Origin: Chamaea fasciata | Lineage: Eukaryota; Chordata; Aves; Passeriformes; Sylviidae | Assembly (NCBI GenBank): GCA_029207755.1 | Contig: JARCOQ010000002.1 | Location: 6,820,001-6,884,000, forward strand | Direction: 5' to 3' | Length of the DNA: 64,000 bases | Position numbers and translations under genes: made by a program | Notes under the pieces: model-generated | What the model was told of the DNA's origin: nothing | The model's database searches: none | The model's input: only the letters and a program-made list of their open reading frames with translations | Shown: piece by piece, positions 42,101-54,100 of the stretch | How the letters are laid out: each line of letters begins with the position of its first letter | Numbering within the stretch: the stretch's first letter is position 1

Positions 42101-45100
42101 TTTCAGTATATTGCATACCTAAGATAAGATTTTTTTTTGACTGGTTAACAAAGCAAATGAAAAACAGCTACTACCCATACCCTGAAAGTGTCACACCCAA
42201 ATTACCATGTGCATTGTATGTTGTGTAACAGCTGTGGTTAGCAAATGGACAAAACAATATAGCAAATAGAAATTAAAAGTTCTTTAAAAATATCCATAGT
42301 CTCATGGACCATGACACTGAAAACAAAAAGTGCTCTGTATAGGATTTTATATGGTTCTACATAGACAATAGAATATATGACACAAAACCCTTGGGCCCTG
42401 AAATTAATGGCACATGTGTTAAATTTTAGCATCTAAGTATCATCCTTTGATATGTGTAGCTCTAGTTACATTTTTATGTTTCAGCTTGTGCTCACGTATT
42501 TTGTGGAATGTGTCTGTAAGTGATTGTTTGAAAATGTCCTCAGTTGTAGCATTTCACTTTCTTACATCTTCATTAAGTGTTTTATCTGTAGTATCTCTTT
42601 TCAGACATCATCAATAACTGCTGCTAAGCGCCTTTGCTCTCCATTCTCTCTATGATGTCCTACTGCCCTTTGATTGTTAGTTCAGAAAATGTCTTCTCAG
42701 AGGAAATTCAGTTTTAGCCTTCCCTTGCTGTTATCTGGGCTCCCTCACATCTGTCTGCATCAGGTCGAGTCTGTTTGGAAAATAACATTTTTATGTGTGC
42801 TTTTGGCAAGCAGAATCAAACTCTGTCACTCTCTGTTGCACTTCACACACTTTCTGCCTGTCAGACCTCCACAGACCTCTTTGGTTTCTTTTCTTGTATC
42901 TGAGGAGTGCAGGGGTTTTTGTTATTATACCCTGCCACTTCTCTGACATTAAAAGGTTTGGTCACTGCAGCATCACAAAATAATCCATTGTTCTTGGGCT
43001 TCGTGGTGCAGCATGCTACTGAATTCCAACATTCATTTATTGTACTCGTGACCTATTTTTGCAGGACATTCTTAATATTTGACATCACCATTAGTTAATT
43101 AGCCTATCAATTAACCAATAAGCAGGTCATTATTGATTTACTACTTAACAATTTTAAACACAGAAATGCTTTCTTGGACACGGATTAAAAAAAGGCTACT
43201 GTACTGCTACACATTTTATGTGCATTTACAGAAATTGAGCTCTGCTAACTGAGTAAAGTCAGGGCCATGATGCATCCCTCTACACATGTTCTTCATGCCT
43301 TTGAAAGTTCTCTGCAGATTCTCACAGGTTCACTGGGATATTTTTTGGGGTTTTTTAACATGTAGCTGTTGCTAAAAAGCACATTTCACGTATTTTGAGA
43401 TGGGTGTGGTGCCTGTACTGTCTCAGAACACACTGTGTCCACACAGCACCATGCAATGCCATGCAGCAGCTCAGGTCCTGAAAGCACTGAGGTAGCTCTG
43501 CACCTCACCTGGGTTTGACAGCTCATTTAACAGGGCTGCCCTGTTCCTGGAGCAGAGTACTTGCTGCTGGCTCTTCCCTTTGTCTCCTGCTCCACTGCAC
43601 GGTGCAGGATGACCCTGGGACATTTTAGAAGTACAGAACTCCACCATCTCCATCTGAAACCCTGAAAGAAACAGAATTACAGTACTTGGGGGAAAAACAA
43701 CGAACTGAGCAATAGCTTTTGAAATTGATGGGTAGCTGATTGATGCTTGATTCATGCTTCAGAAAGCATAAAAGAAAATATAAGCTAAGAGCAAATAAGA
43801 TCTCTCCTTCCTTCTCTGTTTTGCTCTTTATATTTTATTTGTGTCAAGATTTCTGTATTTCTTTCATACAGATTTTCTGGTATCTGGTTTTCTGACTGCA
43901 TTTTTATAATGTTGTTATCACCTTCCTCTCCTGCAGTGGTGGTAATCCATAGTTAGAAGGTACCACGGGGCCAACACTGGTCTAGCAACTGAGTCAGTGT
44001 TAAATCTGAGCATATATTTGCTCTGCTCTTGAATCTTAATTATTTCTAACGTTTTAAAAAAGTTACTTTAATCCACTAGAGTGAACTTCTTTAGATCGGC
44101 TATTTTCAGGCCATTAAAACTGCTCATTTATTTTCAGGTTTTGATTGACAAAATTACATGGTGCCAGTCTTGTTCAGAACAGCTCTTGAAGCCCAGGTCT
44201 GACTTTAGCCATATCTGCTGAGACTTACATATATGCAGTCCAAAATTAAGACTTGGTCTGGCAAATATCAAACTAGATGCTAATTTGTAACAAGTCAAGT
44301 AAAATAAAAATAACAAAACCAGATACATTCAATTCAATCACAGGGAAAAACATTAATTCTGAAAAGAATTTACTGTGGAGCCTTTGCATTTGTAGAGGAT
44401 ATGTATTATTTTTTTTACAGGGGCAAAGCTACATGGAACAAGCTACAAATGAGCAAAAGATACATGAGCAAAGCTACATGGAGCAAGCTACACCTAGCTC
44501 TGATAGTGCTCTGTTGTACCAAACTCTGTCAGATAAACTTTGGGGTTTGTGTTGTGGAACACAATAAGTGTTGTTTTGGACACAATAAGTGGGTCTTTAA
44601 GCTTTGGACAAGTATTGCTCTTCTGTACCAAGCTCTGTCAAATGAATTTTGGGTTTCCTGTTGAGAAAGGACATATTAAGCGGGTCTTTAAGCTTTAGGT
44701 GAACGATGAGTATCAAGTGTGCCCCACTCACTGGCGCCCTACATTTGTTTTTAGGTTCAATGGTAAATGGCTGGGGTTCTGCGTCTGACGAGGACCGTAA
44801 CTTTTCTAGCCATAGATCTAGTGTAGGTAGCTCCTCAGACGACTCCATCTTTACCAGCGGCACTTTTGCACAAGCACTGGTTGCAGCAGCAGATAAAGCT
44901 GGGTTTAGGCTGGAAGGAACCAGCCTGACAAGAACAGGTTTGTAGACTCAAAGGTGATGCTTTCTGCATGAAGGGTGTCTCTGCCTATCCTTCTCTCAGT
45001 GGAACTGCGTCTCTCACTTGTCTAACGTGCATGGGATAAGGTGGATGGAGTTGCTTTTATTGGTATATTTTAAATGAAGCCTTGCATTATGTTTCATTTT

Positions 45101-48100
45101 TAGTGATTTTGAAGTAGCGAATAGCACAAGCTTTTAATCTCCACCTTTGGTCAGCTGCAGTTGCCCTCAGTGCTGACTCTGCTCTGGATTTACTGACATA
45201 TACTCATTTAATATTTCGGTGAAGAGATTACTAATTCTGCCTTGCAGCCTTTGATGATTTCATTTTCTGACAAATCTCCTCACAATCATTCACATTTCCA
45301 GTGATGAACATCATGTTTAAACTATAATCTCTATTCTTGCTATTCTGTTGCATTGCATCTTGCAAAAGTGTGTTTTTCTGTGGAATTTTTCTGAGCATGG
45401 GGTGAATTGATGTGCTTTGATTATTAACAATACAAACTGCTTAGAGCTTAATTAATAGCTGATTTTAAAAATCCTTAATTCAATAAGTTAATAAATTTTG
45501 ATAACATTTAATTTTTTTTATGTGAACTGAATCTGCCAAGTGTAATGTAACACAGGTAAAGTGGATATTACATTTGAAAACAGCCAATCTTCTGAAATTT
45601 ATTAATGAAAACTAAATATGTTTTAGTTCTTATTTTTAAAGCTTCATATGTTTTATTTTTACTAAAAAAATATAAAGAAATGTTATCTTTATTATGTTAA
45701 AAAAGGATACATTTGCATTTCCTTCATCTTGTCAAAATAACAGCAATAACTAAAAATCCACAAATCCACAAATCTAATAGCAGAGTATGAACTTGGGTCA
45801 TATTTTTGCTATGCTTTCTCAGCTAATTCTGGATGACAAGTCCCATAATATTTCTCTCATTTAAATTTTTTAGATTATTAGTCTGGTGTGAAGTCTCTCC
45901 TTCAGTAAAATGTGTGCATTTAAGAGAAAGTCTCACATGGTGGGGCTGAAAACTGTAGGCAATAACTTCATGGCAAGGACTGCCTTTTAGGAACATCAGG
46001 ACTAAAGGAAAGACTTGATGACATAGTCCTAAAATCCAGCTTTTTTCAAATCACTTGGACTTTTATCACTGGCTTTGGTCAGACACAGTCATCCTTAAAA
46101 GATTATTTCACCATAGCTGAAGCCTTCAGTTGTTGCCTTCTATAAATAGAAAACTGAGTAAATCTGTTTTATCACTTAAAAAAAAAAAAAAAGGCAAAAC
46201 AAAACAAGAAAACTCATGTAGACCTTAACCTATCTAGCATGGACACATCTGACAAAACTATAACTTAAAATATACTGTTTTCCTTGAAGAGTCTCCCAGG
46301 TTCTGAATGAAATGAGCAAATCTTTCCCAACCTTTTTTTTGGTGGTGTTTTCTCCAGTAAAAGTTAATGCAAATATTCACCAAAATTACTGTCACTTGTA
46401 TCAAACCTTTGAAAAGTGCACCACAAACACACTCATAACAGAAGTAAATGGACACACAAACACAGACACTTTAGAATAAATATGATTTTTTATTGTAGCT
46501 GTGTGAATGGAAACTAGAAGGAAAGGATGGGAGCCCCCTTGTCAGTTGTATTTTCCTAGCTTGATTAGGTCACAACTGCACTTAAAGTATGTGTGTAATC
46601 CCTCAGACAGACAATTAGAACACAGGGTACAGAAAAGGATTCAGCAGTTGTGGTAGAGACTTTATGATTATTACCCTCTTATTCTCCTAACGATCCAGCA
46701 GGCAAAATGGAAATAAAATAAAAACCCACATGTAAACAGACAGCCCTCCCTTCTTTTCCTGGCAGAGACCTCAGTAAATAGAAGTATCCCCGCTACTCAC
46801 TGCAGTGTCATTAGGATGTGTCACCTGGCAGGGCAGGGTGGCTGGGTCAGACATCCCTGTTACAGCCCTGCTGCCCCACAGCAGCCCCCAGAGTGCAGCA
46901 TGGTGTCTGGCAGTGCAGAAGCAGCAGTGCTACCCTGCTCATTGCTCTGAAGGGAGCCTGAAGGTCCTGGCTCTTTACTCCTGTGCAGTCTGGCCAGTTA
47001 TTTTCACCCATTTAGAACAGCTGTGAAATGCTCTCAGCGGTAGATACTAAAGGAGATGTCCAGCTTGATAGCCTCACGTGGGAATGTTTGATTGCCAAGC
47101 GTGAGAGGCACTGGTGAATCCAGATGCAATGTGTCTCTCCTGCCAGACACTTTGATTCCAGTTTCCAGAAGCTATCATGTGATTTGCCATGAAGTTCAAA
47201 CAGCTTTCCTTTTTAACGCCCTTGGGAAATTAAATCAAGAATTAGTGGATTCATCCTTGTCTCCATTAAACACACTAAATCTGCTGCAGAAAGTCTGACA
47301 CTGCTCAGCAGTTCTTACTGCAAGGGTTGCATACAAATACAAGATGCTGTAATCAGTTATTAAGAGCATTGAAAAATGTGCTATGGGAGTCTGCACATCA
47401 TTTGTGTTTGCCCCACGTATGATTTAGGTCAGTGCTATTTATTTTGCCTCATTTTCTTGGAGGGATAAAAGAGAATGTTTGGTGCCTACTTCTTTTTAAA
47501 ACCAGCATTCTGAATGAATAATCACATTTCTTTAGTCAAAAGAATAAGTGTGAAGAATCTGCATCCTGCACTCACTAGTTGCACTTGCATGTTGTGAGTT
47601 TATTTTTGCAAAACATCTGTGCAGCGTGCTGTGAGCTGGGATGGAATTTGAGGCTCACATCTGAATTTCTTTGCATTAGGAGTCTTTTTTTAATTTTTAT
47701 TTTTAAATGAAATTTTAATATTTTGTATGTGTTCATCTGCTGTGTTATCCTTATCCATGAAACAAGGGCTTGATCACTTGTCTTTGTCTGGCTGCAGCTG
47801 TGCCAGCTATAGAGGTTAATGTTCCCAAGTGCTTATTCCTTGCTTTCTCCCAGCTCCAGAATTAGCTGCTTGGGCGGGTATTCTGTAACCCAATTTCAGT
47901 TAAAATGAGCTAGGTTAGCAAAGGTATTGTTTTCAGACTGTGTAAATTCAATTGAGCTTTGTGGTTTTTTGGGGTTTTTTTAGAGGAGGGTTAGGGAATG
48001 TCCAAATGAGGGCTTCACAGGTGGTAACCTCCAATAGCTGGCAGGGTTGTGCATCTGGGGACAAGCCTGCCTGAGAGCAGTGCCCTCCTCAGGGTGCACA

Positions 48101-51100
48101 GCAGTCAGAAGGTGGAAGATCAAGTCTGAGACAGTCACGAAATCTCTCAAACAGTGAAATATTATCTTAACATGTATGTATTAATGTGAAACAACATGTT
48201 AGAGAGATTATGGCTACTTCTTCACTTTTTTCACCTCTTGGCACTGAGGATGTTTCAAATAGGATGCTGAGCTGCATATTACTCCCAATTAGGCTTTTCT
48301 AGATCAGGTTGTATGTGACAGCACGTTGGAAGTAAGCACATCTGTTGGAAGGTTTTACTAGAAAACGTAACCCACTGCAGGTTATACCATGGTCTAAGTT
48401 AACCAGAAGATAAAAAGACCTTCCAATCATGGGGCCAGTTGACCAGAAAAATAGCAATCACCCATTTTGGCACTTTTTATCATCTCTTACACCAATTGGG
48501 TCTAGAGCAGCACTGAAAGAGCAGAAGTTCAGACTGGCTTATGCATTTTCCACTGCAGATAGCATTAAAATATGTAAGTATTTTAATTACCAATTCTAAA
48601 TGAATTAGGATGTTAACATCTCCAAAATTTCACAGGAACGACATACATATGAACAAAAGATGGTGATTTTTAGTTTTCATCACTTGTCATTAAATATTAA
48701 GCCTAGTTAACAGAATAAAAGTATCAGGATAAGAGGATGTGAGTGTAGTAGATGAACTGTGCTGTTTAAATTCCAAGGCTTTTAATTATCTGCTCCACAG
48801 AACAGCATCAAAGATATTTCTTTAAGAGAAATCATATATCTTGATTAGTATATATGTCTATATACATACACAACAGATATAAAATATATATATATATAAA
48901 TAAATCTGAGGTCAGAAGATCAATTTTTAACAAATAAAAGTACTGAAAATTAACTGGAAAATTTTAGCATTTAAATATGCCCCCATTTTTAATTCTTTGA
49001 GGAAAGAGAGCCCTTAAGTATACAGTGCTACAATGCTACATAGCTTGCAAAATCAGTTATGTTTATCTCGCTGGAGTTACTCCAGATTCACAGTGCATCT
49101 GGGAGCCCCTAAAATGGGAATCTGGCTCAGAAAACATGAAAGTGGAAGGCAGGAGGAGATAAATTTGATATGATTGCAGAACTGTTTTCCTTTCCTGTTC
49201 AAGGCTGAGGAGTTGTTATGACACATCTGTTCAGCACACAGAGCAGGTAGGAGTTACATGGCATACAGTAGTTTTATCGCAACAGATGGAATAATTTTAA
49301 TTATAAAAGTTAAGGACAAAAGAATGCCAAGTTTCTCTACTTCACGTGTTGTGGTGTGTCTTAAAGCAGTTGTTATCAGTGGGTACCTTGAGGGGACACT
49401 TGCCTGCCTCTGAGAATTAGACCTGATTTAATGTTTCAGAGCAGATATTAATAGAACAGCCCATTTCAAGGCAATAACATTTTTTCATCTGGTTTCTCTT
49501 TTTTTTTTTTTCTTCTTTAGGCAAAGCATATTCTTCCTCTCAGCGACCTCGGCCTGGCAGTCCTTTTTCTACTGACAGCAACACCAGTGCAGCTGTCAGT
49601 CAGGGTCAGAGGCCGAGGCCCACGAAAAAACACAAGGGCGGACGTTTGGAGCAGCCCTCTTTGCCTCATCGCCGGGAGGGAATCACGGACGGTGAGTGCT
49701 GGGGGAGGAAAACCTGCAGCAGGCAGGAGTGCCTGGCAGGAGAAGGCACAGCCATCTTTTCAGGAATGTGGGTTACAGTCAATTTCTGCTTTGGAGGAGT
49801 TGGGGTCCCCGGGTTGCCGCATGAGCAGTGTTGCAGCTCTAGCAGTGTGGGGCTTGGGTGAGTGTTCGAGGGGCATTTCCCCATTTCTGCTCTGAACATG
49901 TCATTGCCTCTTAGGGTCTCTCAGATGTCAGTATAAATCCTACCCCAAAATGACTTCATTGCACGTGAGTCGACATTGCAAAATGGCCTGTGGGTAAATT
50001 TACGTTTTATGGAAGTAGCCACCACTAGCAGTAGCTGTGTGTCATGAATTCCTAAGGAGAAGCAGAGAGTCGCTCCCACAGGACTTGTTTGGTTTGTGCT
50101 GGTTTTGACAGACACCCAACAGCTACAGCAACACGTGCCATGTTTTCCCATGATTTTGCCTCACCTCTTGTCCCTGCTGCTTCAGTCCTGACATCCACTG
50201 ACCTCAGTGACTCTGTCTCCCTCTTTTACATCTTCACTTCTCTCTTATGACTGCTTCCCAACTGGAAATTTCAGGCATGTCTGTTCTGCACTTCTAATGA
50301 TTAAGATCAGCTTTGTCTTTCACTTTCTTAGTCTACCCTACTTGAGTCTGGCAAAAGACTGTTATTTTTTGAGGAAGAGTGGATAGGAAGTGGCCAGCTG
50401 GCTACCTCCCCCTCATTTCTTCTGATCCCTGACCTTGCACCTGTAGGTGTTGAAGTGATCAGACTGTTCACTGAAGGGGTTATTGATACATCTCCTGCTC
50501 TATGGCTCATTCTCACTGTGGTATCATTTGTGGAAACAGCTTAAAGTAGCTTAGATTCCGCTCCTATGGATCCAAGTTCCTTTAAACATTAATTCCCTCC
50601 CCTTGTGGATATATTACAGAGGCCTCTCTATTACACAGATCCATTGAATAGATTTTTCTATGAGAACAGTAACTGGTAAATTATAGATGTCACGTGTAGT
50701 GCTGGCCATACTCCTGCTGTACATGTTTTGTTTACCCTTCTGTGTGCCACATCCTGTCACCCGGAACTGCGAGCATCTTAGGCCACAAATTCTGCGTACA
50801 TGGGAGTTTGCAGTGCACTCAGTATGGTGGACGCTAATCCTTCTGCTTCTAAATACTGTTGCTACAGAAGTGTTTTACAATAATGTGGGTACCAGAAAAT
50901 TAATGGGGGTCCAGTTCAGGTCATGAGACAGATGGAAGTGGGGCTCCTCAGAGAGTGACACCATCATAAAATTTGGCATTGTTTGAAAATAGTGAAAGAG
51001 ATCCAATTTTAAGATTCATTTTAAGAGTGGAAACTGCTATTGCCTTTTATTTATCCTTTATGAAATACTAATCTTATCAAAGTTTCTTTCATATATTTAA

Positions 51101-54100
51101 ATCAGAATACCAATGATATACTATTTCCCTCAACCTCTCAGACATGGGCCATAGCATAATATGTTATGATAACCATAACAGGTTTCAGGTGCCATTAGAT
51201 TAATATTTGCCTTTTATAAACCCAGTTAAAGTCCTTGCTATATGTTGCAAAAATTTATAATGTCCTGGAGCAATAGAGGAACCGTTCCCATCCTGTATTA
51301 ACTCAGGAACAAACAAACAAACACAAATGGTACAGTTTTCCGCTTCAACTCCTACTGAATATGAGTCATTAAAGTGTAATGTCAAGTCTGAGTCATAGTT
51401 AAATTTGCAAAAGATCATTTGTCAATTAAGGAAGCTAAAAGTTGCTGCTGCCACCTGCATGTATGTAAACAATTGAATTTAGGAATCTCTGGTGTGCAGA
51501 AATTAAAAATGGTAACTGGGTGCTTTCTGTGAAATATTGCAATGAACTTTGCAAAGACAGACAATACCACTATCCTTAAGCTATAGCTAGAATGAGCAAT
51601 TGGAGAGCCTTGGATAGGTCCAACAATTCCAAGCCCTAATCCAGGCCAGTTTATTCAGCCCTGGGTCATCCTGATTTCTGTGAAAAGCATCACTATACAT
51701 TTTCTCTGGTTTTTCAGATGTCTCCAATCCATCTCTGCTTATAACTGCTTCCTCTTGGATTTCTCTTGTGAGAATATACTCGGTTTGCCAGTTGTTTTCA
51801 AATTTCCGAGTTGGATGAGCCCTGGTATCCTGTGTTTAAGTCTCATCACATACCGGATGTCTGTCATTTTCAATTTTCATTGACCAAGAAAGCTCCAGCT
51901 TTCTCTGCCCATTCCCATACACATCATGAGTGCTTCCTCCTTGTTAACTGTAACCATGTGGGACAGTGCAAAAGACCTAAGAAACTGTAATATTTAACAC
52001 ATAGCACACACATCTCAGACCTTGTAAGCATCTGAGGGTTCAACTTCATGCTTAGTTTTGACAGCAATCCACACAAATCCCCTAAAACCCATTTCCTTCA
52101 GCTGCAGGTCAGAAGCCTCTAGAGGCTGACTCTACATGGAGTCTTCATATTTCTCTTGCTGTACAGCTTGTTTTTTCACTTCCACATCCTGAAAGACTGA
52201 GACAACAGCAAATCCACAGAGGAAGAATATGTTATGAATCCCTCAGATGATCAAGACTTTTATTCTGACTCACAGTCCACCATAAAAAAAAAAAAACAAC
52301 AAAAAAAGCCAAACAAAAAACCAACAACAACAACCAGGAGGGGTTTAGTGTTAGTGTTCAAGGAATAATTTGTTTTCCTAGAAACAATGTAGTCATGATT
52401 TGCAAAACAGTGGAATCTGTCATATAGTTTGCAGCATGGTAACTGTGTGACTGAAATTAAAAGCCTTTCCTTAACTGAGCATGATATGCCGAAAAAAAAA
52501 AAAAATCAAAGAGGAGGCAGAAGGGAAATACACTTCAGGTTTGAAAAGGAGAACTGGAACATAAGACTTATGTTACCATGCCTTGCTACTAACTTCCTAC
52601 TGTGTATTAAAAAATAATTTTTAATGTCGAGAAAATACTTATTTTCTGATGCTAGAAAGTGTTTCAGTGGCTTATTTAATGTCACAGTAATTATCACCCC
52701 TAGGAGAAGAAATCACTGACACAGGTAGAAAGGTGTGTCCTTATGGTTGTAGGTTCTTTAACTTGCTGCTTTTTCCAGTTAATGATGAGAAGCTGTGCCA
52801 AACCTTGACTGGTGCCTGGATCATTAGCCAATGCTCTTCATTCAAAAGAAGGGCTGGAGTAATCCCAGACTGAATATCCATCTCCCCCTTATCAGGCACT
52901 CTGCTGTCCTACAGCTCCTCAATCACAGTCCCTGCATTACCGAATCAATAAGACCATCACCTCCCCACCAATGCACTTATGAATTGCCTTGCAGGTTTGA
53001 TAATCCTGCCATTAGAGGCTTCAAATGAAAGTCTGGATGGCATCCTACTGACCTAGAAAGTTACTAGCTCAGTGCAGATTTTGAGGTATTTTCCCAACCA
53101 CCGGAATGATAAATGGGATTTAGATGGAAGTGGGGTGAATCAGTGTTACCACTCTGGGTATCCTCACTGAAAATCCCACTGAAGTCCCTACATTTCTAAA
53201 TTCATAACTTCTCTGAAGGGATTGACTTGACGGAATGATTGACATGATTGCCTTTATGTGGTAATAAGTCTTCCTGTGAGGATCTGAGATTTCTCGCTCA
53301 GCTGACATCTGTTACCCCTTTAGGAAGTAGGAAAACCAAAGCAAGGCAAGACTGTTCTCCATGGAGTTGGAAGAAGAAACTCAAGACTCCAGATACATGG
53401 GCTCTTTCTATCAACCCAGGAAAGAGAGCAGAAAATATTTAGTTATTTACTAAGGCACGCGGTTTACAATGCAGGATGTAAGTAGCAGAGCAAATCAAAA
53501 GCCACATTTCCAAATTAAGCTCTCTTCCAGCTTCCTTTATTAAAAAGGACAGGTAGGTGTTACTGTGGCTGTCAGCCTGAGTAAGGAGGTGAAGAAACAG
53601 TTTAGTCGAGTGATGTTTGGCTACAGTTAGTGACTGTTCTTAGAGATCTTCTCAGACATCTGTAACACAACTCAATAAGTTTGTAGTCAGGCCAGAGCCA
53701 GTTTATGTTAATTCCAAAGTACCTGTAGTTCTTCTAGATTCTGTGAAGCTTCATTACAAGATAAATTTTATTTTTCTCTTCAGCTCATCCATAGGTTTAA
53801 AGCAGCCAAGGAAATTTACAAACATGTTGTTTCATTTCACTTCTATGCATAAGTCAGTCTTTATGCTTGTTTTGTGGATGGATAAAAGCAATAATCAGGT
53901 TAACAGCAGATCAACACCATAACTCTACAGTAATTCCAGGAGTTGCAGTCAGCTCTAGAACATGCAGTATAGTTTAAGTACAAGCCTCCTTTCCTTTTAA
54001 GTATCTAATTAATAACAAATATTAGACAGAAATTTCTGAAGAAAGGTTGTCTGTTTAAATTTTAATACTGCAATAATTTTAACTAATTTTTTTTTCTATG

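Larger units (their letters stand above)
35272..44754 (+). other. ROBO2: ROBO2 intron 9 of window (9483 bp)
   Basis: This is the largest complete intron in the window. It contains an (AAAT)n microsatellite (38473-38511), a CR1 copy on - (41286-41797) and a tandem-repeat block just before exon 10 (44421-44703). A TAATTA-rich stretch lies at about 43085-43150. An unexplained 136-codon open frame lies on - at 35991-36401. No exon was recognised inside it. Confidence 0.8.
44938..49520 (+). other. ROBO2: ROBO2 intron 10 of window (4583 bp)
   Basis: The intron contains an A run at about 46178-46192 and a (TA)n stretch at about 48886-48904. It ends in a long T-rich polypyrimidine tract before CTTCTTTAG. 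Otherwise nothing was recognised. Confidence 0.8.

Noticed and set aside
44277..44567. Frame with repeated [10 protein letters not shown] pentapeptides as a repeat protein or ROBO2 exon
   Set aside because: The periodicity comes from the 15-bp DNA repeat. In the ROBO2 phase, splicing at 44420 meets a TGA within about ten codons.
49587..49895. 102-codon frame overlapping ROBO2 exon 11
   Set aside because: It is in a different frame from the conserved ROBO2 reading and runs through the donor into intron.
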